NCBI GenBank assembly: GCA_019448385.1
Contig: JAGTXO010000100.1
Span: forward strand, 1-40,602
Direction: 5' to 3'
Source of the DNA: Diacronema lutheri
Taxonomy: Eukaryota; Haptophyta; Pavlovophyceae; Pavlovales; Pavlovaceae
Length of the DNA stretch: 40,602 nucleotides
Part shown: in pieces, positions 20,701-30,400 of the stretch
How the letters are laid out: each line of letters starts with the position of its first letter
How positions within the stretch are numbered: position 1 is the first letter of the stretch
Translations under genes and position numbers: made by a program
Notes under the pieces: generated by a model
Seen by the model: only the letters and a program-made list of their open reading frames with translations
Databases searched by the model: none
What the model was told of the DNA's origin: nothing

Positions 20701-22280
20701 CGCGTCGTCGGCGCGCCGCCATCGCCCCGCGCGTAACGGCCGCCGTAAAGGGCGGCCGTCCCGGCCGATCCGGCGCGTAACGGCCGCCCACGCAGCCCCG
20801 AGCAGCGCAGCGCGAGGCGGCGGCCGTCCGCGCCGACGGCCGTGACGCGCAGCCGCAGGGGCGGGACGCACGCGCTGCGGCGCGGCTGGGTCGTCGAGAC
20901 GGCCACCGGCGCGTTGGCCGTGTTCGTGCGCTCCGCACTTGCCCCGCGCCCCGCACACGCCGCCCGCGCCCACTCGCCGCCACCCGGCACGTGGGTGACG
21001 GGGCCCGTCACCGGCGTAACGGGCGTGACGCCCGTTACGCCCGTGCGCTCCGCACTTGCCCCGCGCCCCGCACACGCCGCCCGCGCCCACTCGCCGCCAC
21101 CCGGCACGTGGGTGACGGGGCCCGTCACCGGCGTAACGGGCGTGACGCCCGTTACGCCCGCGCGCTCCGCACTTGCCCCGCGCCCTGCACACGCCGCCCG
21201 CGCCCACTCGCCGCCACCCGGCATATGCGTAACGGGCGTAACGGGCGTGACGCCCGTGACAGTCACGGCCGGCGTCCGTGTCACGCCCGCCCCCGCGCCC
21301 GCGCCCGCCACGCGTGCGCGTGCCGCCGCCGCCTCAGCCGCCCAGCGCGGCCGCGGCGCGAACGGACGCGCGGCGGCCGCCGCGCGCCGCGCGCTGCGCT
21401 GGGCTGCCGTCGGCGGCGGCATCATCCACGCCGCACCGGACTGGGCGCGGCGGGAGTCCGGCTGGCGCGCGTCGGCTGCGCGCCGGACTGAGCGCTGCTC
21501 GCGCGGCGGTGGCGGCGCTGGCGCGCCGACGGTGGCGGCGGACGGCGGGCGGGCGGCGCGCGCCTGCGCGCCGCCCGCGCCAGGCGCGGCCGGCGCGCGG
21601 AGCGCGGCAGGCGCGCCCGGCGGCGGTGGCAGCAGGAGCTGCGGCGGCGGCCACGACGCGGGCGGCGGCGTCCAGTCGCGCGACCCTCCGCTCTCCGCCG
21701 GCGCGCCGAGCGCGGCCGGCGCGACGCAGGGGCGTTTCAGCGCGCGTGGCGCGGCGCTCGGCGCAGCTGGCGGCGTCCGGCGGTCGGCGCGCTGCGCGCC
21801 GGCGGGCGGGCCGGCGTTCGATGGGCGACGGCGCGGCGGCGGCGAGGTAGCAGCTGCGGTGGCGCCGCTTGGCGCCGATGCGCCGCGTGCGACGTAGCAG
21901 GCTGCCGTATCGCCCCGCCATCCCGGACGATGGTTGCCGGCACGCGCGACGCCATCGCCGAGCGGCGACCGCCGGCGCTTGCGCGGCGTCGACGCGGCTG
22001 GCGCCGAGGCATCGGCGCCGGCCAGCGCGGCGTGCGCGGTGGCCGTTGGCATCGCGCAGCCCACGCCACGCGCAGACGCGCTCACAACACGCGCCGCCAT
22101 AGGTGCGCCCGTCGCCGCCGCGCGCGATGCCGCGTCCGCGCGCGCTTCGCGGCGCGCGGCGCAGCGCGCCGCGTGTGGCCCAATAGACGCCTCGTCAAAG
22201 TAGCCGTTGCAGAGGGGGCAGGCGTAAGTGGCGACACGCTGCGCGGAGGGCCTGCCGGCGAGCGTCACGTGCGCGCGCAT
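12803..22280 (-). CDS. DOT1-like class I methyltransferase with N-terminal CxxC...HxxxC zinc finger, 6 exons
   Basis: Exons on the minus strand: 22280-17871, 17655-16849, 15599-14988, 14871-14785, 13209-13129, 12844-12803; all phase 0, about 2,012 residues. Residues 21-40 form a C-x2-C-x11-H-x3-C finger (CPLC to ARC) like the Rad18/UBZ4 type. A disordered linker of about 1,600 residues with several tandem repeats follows. The C-terminal part resembles DOT1: YGETT near 1650, SAM-binding motif VDVGSGYGK at 1731-1739 continuing across a splice into GIE near 1756, then THVYTFDR joined to VFAPSTLEALA and FYVLVSFRTAK. The DOT1 Asn-Asn motif is not present, so histone H3K79 activity cannot be assumed. 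The last exons encode EWWAAGL and a YVYINLE tail. Introns carry large minisatellites. It is head to head with the gene starting at 22427. Confidence 0.75.
13390..14040 (-). repeat. 35-bp minisatellite with 105-bp higher-order periodicity, DOT1-like intron 4
   Basis: About 18 copies of a 35-bp unit containing GAGCAATGGCGCCCATGCGT. Units ending in GTGCATGCAG recur every third copy, about 105 bp apart between about 13691 and 14006, so triplets were amplified as a block. It lies in the intron 13210-14784. Confidence 0.9.
14205..14784 (-). repeat. 23-bp minisatellite (GCTGGCGCGCATGTGCCAAATGG), DOT1-like intron 4
   Basis: About 25 near-identical 23-bp copies run up to the donor of intron 4 on the minus strand. 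The first copies next to exon 4 are the most diverged, the interior ones nearly identical. Confidence 0.92.
15740..16645 (-). repeat. 63-bp minisatellite with internal hairpin, DOT1-like intron 2
   Basis: About 14 copies of a 63-bp unit fill most of the intron 15600-16848. Each unit contains arms TTCGGCTTTGCAGCT and AGCTGCAAAGCTGAA, nearly perfect inverted repeats about 12 bases apart, plus a shorter TCACG/CGTGA pair. One copy near 16240 is about 2 bp short, which breaks frame and agrees with intron status. Confidence 0.9.
17656..17870 (-). repeat. DOT1-like intron 1 with C homopolymer (G on plus) and CA repeat
   Basis: On the minus strand this intron starts GTGCGC, contains a (CA)n-rich stretch (about 17735-17772) and a C run of about 60 bases (about 17669-17730), and ends GCGCTGCAG. 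Confidence 0.8.
18180..18440 (-). repeat. 48-bp coding repeat in DOT1-like exon 1
   Basis: Six copies of a 48-bp unit encode the 16-residue repeat QDELTPLAPLGPADAA in the linker of the DOT1-like protein. Period divisible by three, no frame-breaking variants seen. Confidence 0.9.
18635..18990 (-). repeat. 39-bp coding repeat in DOT1-like exon 1
   Basis: Nine copies of a 39-bp unit encode the 13-residue repeat RVGASGSDGGCCA, giving a cluster of CC pairs in the linker. One copy has Pro in place of Ser. Confidence 0.9.
20925..21260 (-). repeat. 117-bp coding repeat with palindromes in DOT1-like exon 1
   Basis: Three copies spaced 117 bp apart (landmark CTCCGCACTT at 20931, 21048, 21165) encode a 39-residue unit with PGGGEWARAACAGRGASAER and VTPVTPVT. 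Each complete copy contains GTAACGGGCG-TGA-CGCCCGTTAC, a perfect 10-bp inverted repeat. Confidence 0.88.
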
Positions 22281-22426
22281 TCCGCGCGCGCGTACGGTGC
22301 GTCGATGAGCCGGACGTGAGAGAGGGTCTCTCGGTCAAGCGGTCACTCGTTTTTAAATGTGAGCGCGTGACACGCCGTAAAGCCCACTTTTTGGACGTCT
22401 TGCCGTGGGCGGGCTTTTTGGCCGCC
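22281..22426. promoter_or_regulatory. Bidirectional promoter candidate with central TTTTTAAA
   Basis: The 146 bp between two divergent ATGs contain TTTTTAAA at 22350-22357, exactly midway between the two start codons. The region is AT-richer than its surroundings. The same octamer, on the opposite strand, is near the middle of the TOM7/DHHC gap. Confidence 0.45.
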
Positions 22427-25400
22427 ATGGCTCCCCGCCGCCTGAAGAGGCGAGCCGCCGCGGGGGTGCGCGCGCGGCGCCTGGGCGTCGCGCTCAGCAT
22501 CGTCGCCGCGGTGGGCGCCGCGCCAAACTTGTCCGGCCTCGCATTCGCTCCCGGTTTGGCCGCCGTCGGGCCCAGGCCCGCCAACGCTACGCGCGCCACG
22601 CCGGCGGTCGGCGAACGTGCGAGCACGCGCGCGCGGCGCCTCGAGGCGGCGGCTGCACCGACGGCAACGCGGCGCGGCCGGTTCACCGCGGAGTACGTGC
22701 CCGGGCGCGCCGAACTGCCCTGGATCTCGGGCGGCTCGCTCGACGGCCGGTGCGCGCACCCGCTGCGCTTTGAAATCGGGAGACGCGTCGCGCGCGGTCC
22801 ACCCCCCCCCCCCCCCTGCCATCCCCGCGCCCGCCCGGAGCATCCGGACGCCACGCGCGGCCTTCTGCGCTCGCACGCGTCGGCAGGCGCTGTCCGCGCC
22901 GTTGCACGGCCGCGCCACGCGCCGCCCATGCCGCGCGCGCGCCTCCGCGCGCCGCCCGCCGGCCGGCGCGCGCGCCACGCCCGCACGCGCGCACACATGT
23001 CGCCCCGCGCGCGCGCGCCGCGCTGGCGGCGCGCCTCGCTCGCGCCCGGCACGGCGCGCTGAGCTTCTCACGCGCCGTTTCGCCGCGCCCTTCGTCTGCG
23101 CTTGCCCTCCGCGCCGCCACCCTTTCCGCACTGCACCCCCTTTCCCCACCCCCTTTCCCCACCCTTTTTCCCCACCCTTTTTCCCCACCCTTTTTCCCAA
23201 CCCCCTCTTCCCCACCTTCCCCCCCACCTTTCCCCACCCCCTTTCCCCACCCCCTCTTCCCCTCCTTCCCCCCCCCACCTTTCCGCCCGCCCCCACCTAC
23301 CCCTCCTGCCCTTTCTCCTCCCCCCCCTCCCCCCCCCCCCCCCCCCCCCCCGCTCGCATGCACCGCCAGCACGTGCGACGTGGCCGCGTCGCCCACGCTC
23401 GTCGCGCGCCAGGCGCACGCGCTGCGCCTGGCCGATGCGCTGCGCGCGGCGCCGGGGGCGGGCGCGGGCACGGTCGCGGACCCGCGCTCGCCGCTGTCGC
23501 ACATGGTACGTCGAGCCGCGTCGCGCATTCCCGCGCTGCCACTGCCCCCTTCCCCCTGATCCCACTCGGACCTCACGAGGACCCCACCCGGGCCCCACCC
23601 GGATCCCACCCGCGTCGCCCATTCCCGCGCTGCCACTGCCCCCTTCCCCCTGATCCCACCCGGACCTCACCAGGACCCCACCCGGGCCCCACCCGGATCC
23701 CACCCGCGTCGCCCATTCCGCGCTGCCACTGCCCCCTTCCCCCTGATCCCACCCGGACCTCACCAGGACCCCACCCGGGCCCCACCCGGATCCCACCCGC
23801 GTCGCCCATTCCGCGCTGCCACTGCCCCCTTCCCCCTGATCCCACCCGGACCTCACCAGGACCCCACCCGGATCCCACCCGGATCCCACCCGCGTCCCCC
23901 ATTCCCGGCGCGAGCACCGCTCCGCACTGTCCGGCCCTCACTGGTGGCGCTGACTGTGGGCGCTCACTGTCTGCGGCTGCGTGTGTCCGGGCCTCACTGG
24001 TGGCGCTGACTGTGGGCGCTCACTGTCTGCGGCTGCGTGTGTCCGGCCCCACTGCCGAAAGACCGCGCGCGCACCGCCCGCCGCCCACCCGCCGACTCAC
24101 CACGCGGCGCCCGCGCCGCACATTTCGCCGCCCACGACGACGCTGGTGACCACACTGCCCACCACCGCGCCGACCTTCCGCCCCTCCCCCCCCCCCCCCC
24201 CCCCTGCCCCCCCCCCCCCCCCCCCCCACCCCGGGTCAATGTGCGCTTTGCGCCGCTCCTCGCCATGCACCCGCTCACCCAACTCCCCCGCCCCCCACCC
24301 ACCCCCCCTCCCCCGCCCCTTTCCCCTCCTCTTGACTGCATGCATGCAGGTGTACTGCCCAGTGTCCGATACCACAGTGGCCGCGGCCGCGGCAGGGGCA
24401 GCGGCAGCGGCCGGAGCAGCCAACGCCGCCATCGTGGATTTCAGCAGCGGTAGCGCGCACGGCAGCGCCAGCCGTCCGCGCGGCGCGAGCGGCGGCGCAT
24501 GCCGAGTGGAACCAATCGAGCCGCTCAACGGCTTTGGCAGGCACCCGTGCGTGCTGCCGTCTCCAATTCGCCCCTGCTCGCCGTCAATCCCCTCCTCCTC
24601 CCCCCCCCCCCCCCCCCCCTTCCCCAAAGATCACCCGAACTTCTGCTGCTGGTCCCTCGAGCTGCCTAGCTGCCCATCGCGGCAACCCTTCAACCCCCCC
24701 CCCCCCCCCCCCCTCCCCCCCCACCCCCCCCTTCCCCCCCCTTTTCTTCCCCATCTTCCCCCGCCCCGTGGCCGCCGTAGCTTTGCCGAAGTCGGCTGCC
24801 GGCTCCACGAGCGGCGGCCGCCCCCTTTGAAACAGGAGGAGGACATTTTTAATATCGATTTCCTCATCCTCGCCTCGCGCTGCGCGCCCGTCGCGCGCCT
24901 CGCCAGCGGCGGCGTCGCGGCCGGCAGCGCGGACGGCGGTTCCGACGGCGGCTACGACGCACTGTCCGACAGCCGCCGTTCCGACAGCCGCCGTTCCGAC
25001 ACGGGCCATTCCGACATGCCGCCCGCTGTGCACAGCGGGCGCAATCTCTTCTTCGACGCGGGCTGCTCGGTGTACGCACGGCCGCACGGCTCCAAGGCCT
25101 CGCGCTCGATCATGGGGCCAGCGCAGACAGAGGGCGCTGACAGTGGCGCAGACAGTGGCGGTGGGAGCGGCGGCGGCGGCGACGGCGGAGGCGGAGGCGG
25201 AGGCGGAGGCGGGCGCGCGAGCGGAGGCGACGGCGAGCGCGGGCGTGGTGGTGGCGGCTCGCTTGGCGCCAGCGCGCTCGGCCCGTCCATGCCGCTCTTT
25301 GCGCGCATGTACAGGGACAGGTGCGGCTGCGCGGCGCGCGTGAGCGCAGAAGTGGCGGGTTAGGGTTAGGGTTAGGGTTAGGGACAGGGTTAGGGTTAGG

Positions 25401-25532
25401 GACAGGTGCGCCACTTCTGCGTTCACGCGCGCTGTGCCTTAGGGACAGATTGGTGGCGCGCTGTGCTGGCTGCACGTGCGCCTTTGCAGATTGGCGCGGG
25501 GCGCGCCCGCCGCGACTGACCTCGCCCCCCAG

Positions 25533-25564
<32 letters not shown>

Positions 25565-26449
25565 TTTTCCCTCGCGTCCCCCCCCCCCCCCCCCCTATCC
25601 CACCCCACCCCTCCCTGCAGATGTATTGAGTTTGACGGCATCTGGGGATGGGAGGCGCGCCCGTTCCGCCCCACCAAGTGGTGGGAGCACGTGCCACTCG
25701 AGGTGAGAGCCGCACGTGAGCCGCATGCTCGCATCTGTGTCGTTTCCCCTGCCCTTTGCCCTCCCATCCATAAGCAATTCCCCCCCCCCCCCCCCCCCTC
25801 CCCAAACTAACCCCCTCAACCCCCCCCCCCCCCCCCCCCCCCCCAAACCTCATTCTGCCAGGTGCGTCACAAGCTCCGCTTCTTCAACGTACCGATCGCA
25901 CCAGGCGGCGCAGCCGACCCCCTTCTCACGATTGGCCAGGTGCGCGCCTCCTTTCCCCTTCTCCTCCCTTCCACACGGACATGCTCGCCAGCGCGCACGG
26001 GCGCATGCACGGCCCGCTGGTCTCTGGTTCGCTCTCCGGAATTCGGTCTTTGCAACCGTTTTCACCATCGCCTCCGCAGAGATGTCTCCCTGCGCGCATG
26101 CGCCTGTGCAACTCGGCCACCAGCACGCAGACCACACTGCAAGGTACGATGTCGGTATGAGACCCCCCCCCCTCCCCTTCTCCCCCTTTCCCTCCTCTCC
26201 TTCCTGTATCCACTCAGGTTGCTGTGCCTGAGGACTTTGTCGTCTTCAAGCTCGACATCGATACCTTTGAGGTCGAGCGCGAGGTAAGAGCAAGGCGCTG
26301 CTTTGAGTGCAAGCCGCTGCGTGCACGCAAGAATGTCCCCCAAGCCCTTTATGCTGTCGTGTGCGGCCCCTTCCGATGGCTTTTGCAGCAGCCCTTGCGG
26401 ACCTGTCGGCTTGCCCTCTCGCCCCCATTCCGTACGCAGACCTACAACC

Positions 26450-26482
<33 letters not shown>

Positions 26483-26643
26483 CGTCCCCTTCCCATCCTC
26501 ACCATTCCTTTCCCCCTGGGGCGGCAGGTTGTTGAGGAGCTGCGCACCAATAAGCGCAAGACCAACGCCTCCCTGCTGATTGACGAGTTCTTCTTTGAGT
26601 GCGCGCGCGTACATGGACGCAGGCGAGCGGGAGGGCTGCTGCT

Positions 26644-26683
<40 letters not shown>

Positions 26684-26962
26684 GAGGGGGGATGGGCCTG
26701 CGCGCTCATTCGCGAGCGCGTGACTGCATGCACACCCCCACCGCAGCCGATCCGCCCACGCTCTTACGGCGCCCACGGATCCCTGAACACGTCTCCGACC
26801 TGGCCACGCACGCTCGGTCACAGGTACCATTTCGCCACGCCACGCGAGCCGCACCTACACACGTACTGGCCTGGCCGCACGCGCGGTGGTTCGGTCGACG
26901 ACGCGGTCGCGCTAATGGGCGACTTGCGCCGGCTCGGCATTCGCGCGCACTTTTGGATTTAA
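22427..26962 (+). CDS. Conserved protist protein with FFNVP / KLDID / DEFFFE motifs, 9 exons, function unknown
   Basis: Exons: 22427-22749, 23370-23505, 24350-24540, 24781-25320, 25621-25702, 25862-25939, 26218-26283, 26528-26598, 26824-26962; about 541 residues. The ATG has a good context (GCCGCCATGG). An Arg-rich start followed by LGVALSIVAAVGAA suggests a type II signal anchor, hence a Golgi or other secretory location. Conserved-looking blocks: GRNLFFDAGCSVY, IEFDGIWGWEARPF, LRFFNVPIAPG, DFVVFKLDID and LLIDEFFFEYHF, ending DLRRLGIRAHFWI. I recognise this pattern from protist proteins of unknown function; FVVFKLDID loosely recalls FkbM-type methyltransferases, not demonstrated. Intron 3 appears GC-AG. 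The two 5'-most joins rest on weaker evidence than the last five. An unseen exon within 23506-24349 is possible. Confidence 0.7.
23520..24050 (+). repeat. Two minisatellites in intron 2 of the FFNVP gene (about 93 bp x4, 57 bp x2)
   Basis: Four copies of a 93-94 bp C-rich unit (landmark CGCGCTGCC at 23532, 23626, 23719, 23812) are followed by two copies of a unit containing CTCACTGGTGGCGCTGACTG at about 23936-24046. Long C runs follow at about 24187-24226. Confidence 0.85.
25321..25620 (+). repeat. Intronic telomeric-type TTAGGG repeats inside an inverted repeat
   Basis: Intron 4 of the FFNVP gene contains about seven GGGTTA units in two blocks separated by GGGACA (about 25357-25404). The block is flanked by arms of about 29 bp (about 25327-25357 and 25405-25435) that are inverted repeats with few mismatches. 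The string AGGGACAGGTGCG occurs both at the splice donor (about 25313-25325) and again right after the telomeric repeats. Two long C tracts precede the acceptor. Confidence 0.85.
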
Positions 26963-27029
26963 AGCCGGGATGCTTCTATCGTAGGGAGGGCAGTACCGCC
27001 GAGTCTCGATGTCGCTGTGCAGCTGTGGA

Positions 27030-27440
27030 TGTTTCTCACCTTCTCACCCGATAAGAGCGCGCAGTAGCGGTGTTCGGTCGGGCACCGCAGGTCGAGCCGG
27101 TCACAATGCTTCAAATGCGCACAGCGGGCCGGTAGACCTGCACCGTGCGCGCGCACGGCTCGCCGCATGGCGCGCAGACGCCCACGCGTCACGTGCTGCC
27201 GCCATGCTCGCCGTGCACCTCGGCCGCCGACTGCGCCCGCGCGCCTCAGAGCCGCGCACCTATTGGCGAGTGACGGTCGCGCGCTCTTTAATGTGACGCG
27301 GGCTCGCGCCCACGGGCACAGCCGCGGCGCGCACGCCCGCGGAAAACACGCGTTGGCCGCGACCGTCCAGTTGGCCCACCACTGGCGCGCAGGCGTACGT
27401 GCACATCAACCTCGAGAGCACGCGCCGCCCGCACGGCCTG
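27030..27440 (+). pseudogene. Broken copy of the last two exons of the DOT1-like gene
   Basis: The sequence on the plus strand matches the minus strand of 12803-13240. An exon-5-like segment (about 27065-27144) follows a matching GCGCAG acceptor, then a shortened copy of the last intron (27145-27396) and an exon-6-like segment starting GCGTACGTGCACATCAACCTC. The first codon (GAG in the intact gene) is TAG here, a second GAG is TAG in GGCCGGTAGACC, one base is missing, and the terminal TGA is lost. It is therefore a non-functional DNA-level duplicate that keeps the intron, lying 68 bp or more beyond the stop of the FFNVP gene. The start of homology upstream of 27065 is uncertain. Confidence 0.75.
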
Positions 27441-30400
27441 CGAGCGGCCGCGACGACTCTGCGCACGCGCGCGCGATCGCGCAGCCGTGGCCGCCCGAGC
27501 AGCTCGACGCGCCGGCGTTGGCTGCGCGCTCGCCGCTCGCCTTGACAGCTTGCTTGCAAGGCTTGCAAGGCTGGCCGCTTGGCGCGCCGCCGCTGCAGCG
27601 CGCAGAATCTGCTGCGCCGCAGCAGCGCGAAGGCGAGCCCGGCGCCTGGCCCGGCGGCGGCGTGTACGGAGGCGCGCTTGGCGCGAGCGGGCGCGACGGC
27701 GGGCGCGCTGGCGGCGCGTGCGTCGGCGCGCTCGGCGGCCGCGAGCCGGGCGCCGCGCTCGACGCTCTGCTCGGCGCGACCGACTCGGCACAGTCTGTGC
27801 CCAGCTCGGCCCCTCTTCTTGTCGCGAGCCCTGCCCCACAGTCTGCGCGCGCGAGCAGCCTTGGCGGTCGCTTTGCAGATGCGAGTTGCAGCGGCTCGCT
27901 GCGAGGTGTGGAAGCGCCGCCGCTCCCGACTCTCGGCTTGCATCGTGCCTCTCGCTCACGGAGCACATGCGTCGGGGCGGTAGGTGTCAGCCCCTCGGGC
28001 GCAGCAGGTGCGATGCGCTCTGAGCACGCTGCTGCCAGCGCTGCTGCGCCTGCAGCTGCCGCGCGCCCGCTGCTTTCGCATGAGGGCGAGCGGCGACTGG
28101 GCGACGGTGTAGTCCGCGCCCTCATTCGCTCGCTCGGCGGCAGCATGCCACGCATCGAGCTGAGCGACTCTGCCGCCCGAGGGATGCTTGTCCTCACGCG
28201 CGGCGGCGTGGCGCTTTGCGGCGCTGAGGTGATGCAGCTCCTCGAGGAGCGCCTACCTTGTGCGCCCTTCTATGAGCCGCCCGGCTCTGCGCTCATGGCG
28301 AGGCATTGCAAGCCGCCTAGTGGGCAGTGGGACGCTGCATCGATGCTCGCAGCGCGCGGTGCGTTTGTGATGCGTCCAAAGGTTGCGGTGGTCGCGCCAC
28401 ACCTCCTTATTCGACGGGAGCTATCCGCCGACCCGCGCTTTCGCGTCAACGACGACCCTACTCGCATCATCTGCCCGTGCCCCAAGTGCAAGAGCAACAA
28501 CCTCATCTGCCGCGCCGGATGGGCGCCAATCCGCTATGCCTACGACCTCGCTGGCGTTATCTGCGTCATGAGCGAGACCATCTTCTGCAAGGGCTGCAGC
28601 AAGACCACGGCGATAAGCACGCTCATCGCTGACCCGGAGTACTTGCCCGTGTCTGTGCGCACCAAGTATGCAGACCTTGTGCTCATGAAAGTCGGAGCCA
28701 TGACGTGGTCACTTGCGCAGCACATCTTCATCTCGACTATCCCGATGGCCAAGCTCGCCGAGCAGATTGCCGCTCCGCACCTTCTGAACCAATCGCTCAT
28801 GCACGATGCCTACGCTCGCTTCGTCGAGGAGCAGGGGCATTCAAGTCGCGCGCGTGCGCAGCAGACTCTCCACTCGTACTGGGGCGATGCGCAGCGCGAG
28901 CAAGAGACGGAGCCAGCTGCTCGCGTCGCTGATTGGCCGCCATTTGCCTTCCTTAACGTGTTCAACTCGCTGCTCGTGCCCTCTGCTGACAACATTCGCA
29001 CGATCTTTTGCCACATTGGCGCTATCCTCGAGCCCTTTCTGCTCGAGCGCTTGCTCCAGTCTTCGCCCGGGAGAATCATCCGCTCGGATGGCACGCGCTC
29101 CCTTGCAATCAGGTCTACTGGTGATGGCAAGGTGCTGGTCATCATCCAGGGAGCACGCGGGGAGACGCTCTGGTGGGGAGTCACCGCGTCGGAGAGCTTT
29201 GACAAGCATCTCCTCCCCGCGCTGCTCCGGCTGCGCGCGCGGTTTGAGCGCATGGGGACTTTGTCAGGCGTCGTCGCGTGGTACACAGACACCTGCTGCG
29301 GCAAGTGCAGGCCTGAGATGCTCTCCAAGCATGTGCTCGTCAACCTCTTCCCGACCATCTCCCGCCGCCCGTATCTCGACCACTTCCACGCGCTCAAGCG
29401 TATCGGCGACACGTGCAAGGCCTCCAGCCAGGCCTTTGCGACCGAGCTCAAGCGCAATTTGTCCAGTGCACTCCTTCAGCCGGTCGAGGAGGACATCCGC
29501 GCGGTTGCGTCCTATCTGCAGGCGCAAAACAAGTCGCTCACTGCACAAGCGGCGCTCGCGCGCGTGCGCGAAGACCTCGCTCGGTACAAGGCAGATGGCG
29601 CGATTCGATCGACGACACCTGCACCCGAGATTGCGCTCGCGCGACTGACTGAGGTCAAGGAGAAGAGGGAAGCGTTTGCGCGGTCGAGCCCGACACAGTC
29701 GCCGATGCGCCCAGCGAGCAGGACTGGCGAGCGTGTTGCGGGCACCGGCGAGGTGATCGACTTGGTCGGAGTCCACGTGGCTAACGGCTGCTTGAACGAC
29801 CCGCTTCCTCTCGACGAGATGTACCTGCAGGCCGGGCGCGTGTACCATAACAGCACGCTGCGCAAATTTGTGGCCATGCGAGGGGATTCGCTTGTCGAGG
29901 ATCTGAACTCGTTCCTCAATCCGCTCGTGGAAGGTGTCTCGACGGTGGACAGGAACGTGCTGCAGTACCGCATCTTTTTCCGGCTCGTGGGGCATGCGCG
30001 CGCTGCGGAGATGCGCGACGCATTCGGCCGATCTACGAACGCCGACGGTGAGCCATTCTGGCTTACACCTGCTCTGCTCTCGGAGCGCAGCCTCGGCGAG
30101 ACATTTGCCATGCTGCGCAAGTCCTTCTTCGACAATCCGACCGGCGGCATCGGCTCGAAGCACGCTCTCTACGAGCCGATGGGCTGGGCCTACGAGCCTG
30201 ACATTGAGAAGGCGCAAGAGGAGTACGCGCAGCTCGTGAGCGCGCTGGCAGCAGAACGCGCCTCACGATCCGTTCCGTCGCCCCCGCGGCAGCCGCCGCC
30301 TTTGTCGCCGAGTTTGGTTCAGACGCGCGTGCCGCGGTCGCTGTCGCCCGAGCAGAGGGCAGCCTTAGCGCTCTCGCTTACAGGGCGCGCGAGCTCGCCG

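Noticed and set aside
26741-26823. Extra coding exon (PIRPRSYGAHGSLNTSPT) between the last two FFNVP exons
   Set aside because: Joining 26598 directly to 26824 restores the EFFFEYHF motif in frame, so this segment is better read as intron.
12803-27440. The two DOT1 3'-end copies as terminal inverted repeats of one 14.6-kb transposon
   Set aside because: One copy is the working last exons of a gene and homology stops at exon/intron-scale boundaries; no target-site duplication or element structure was seen.
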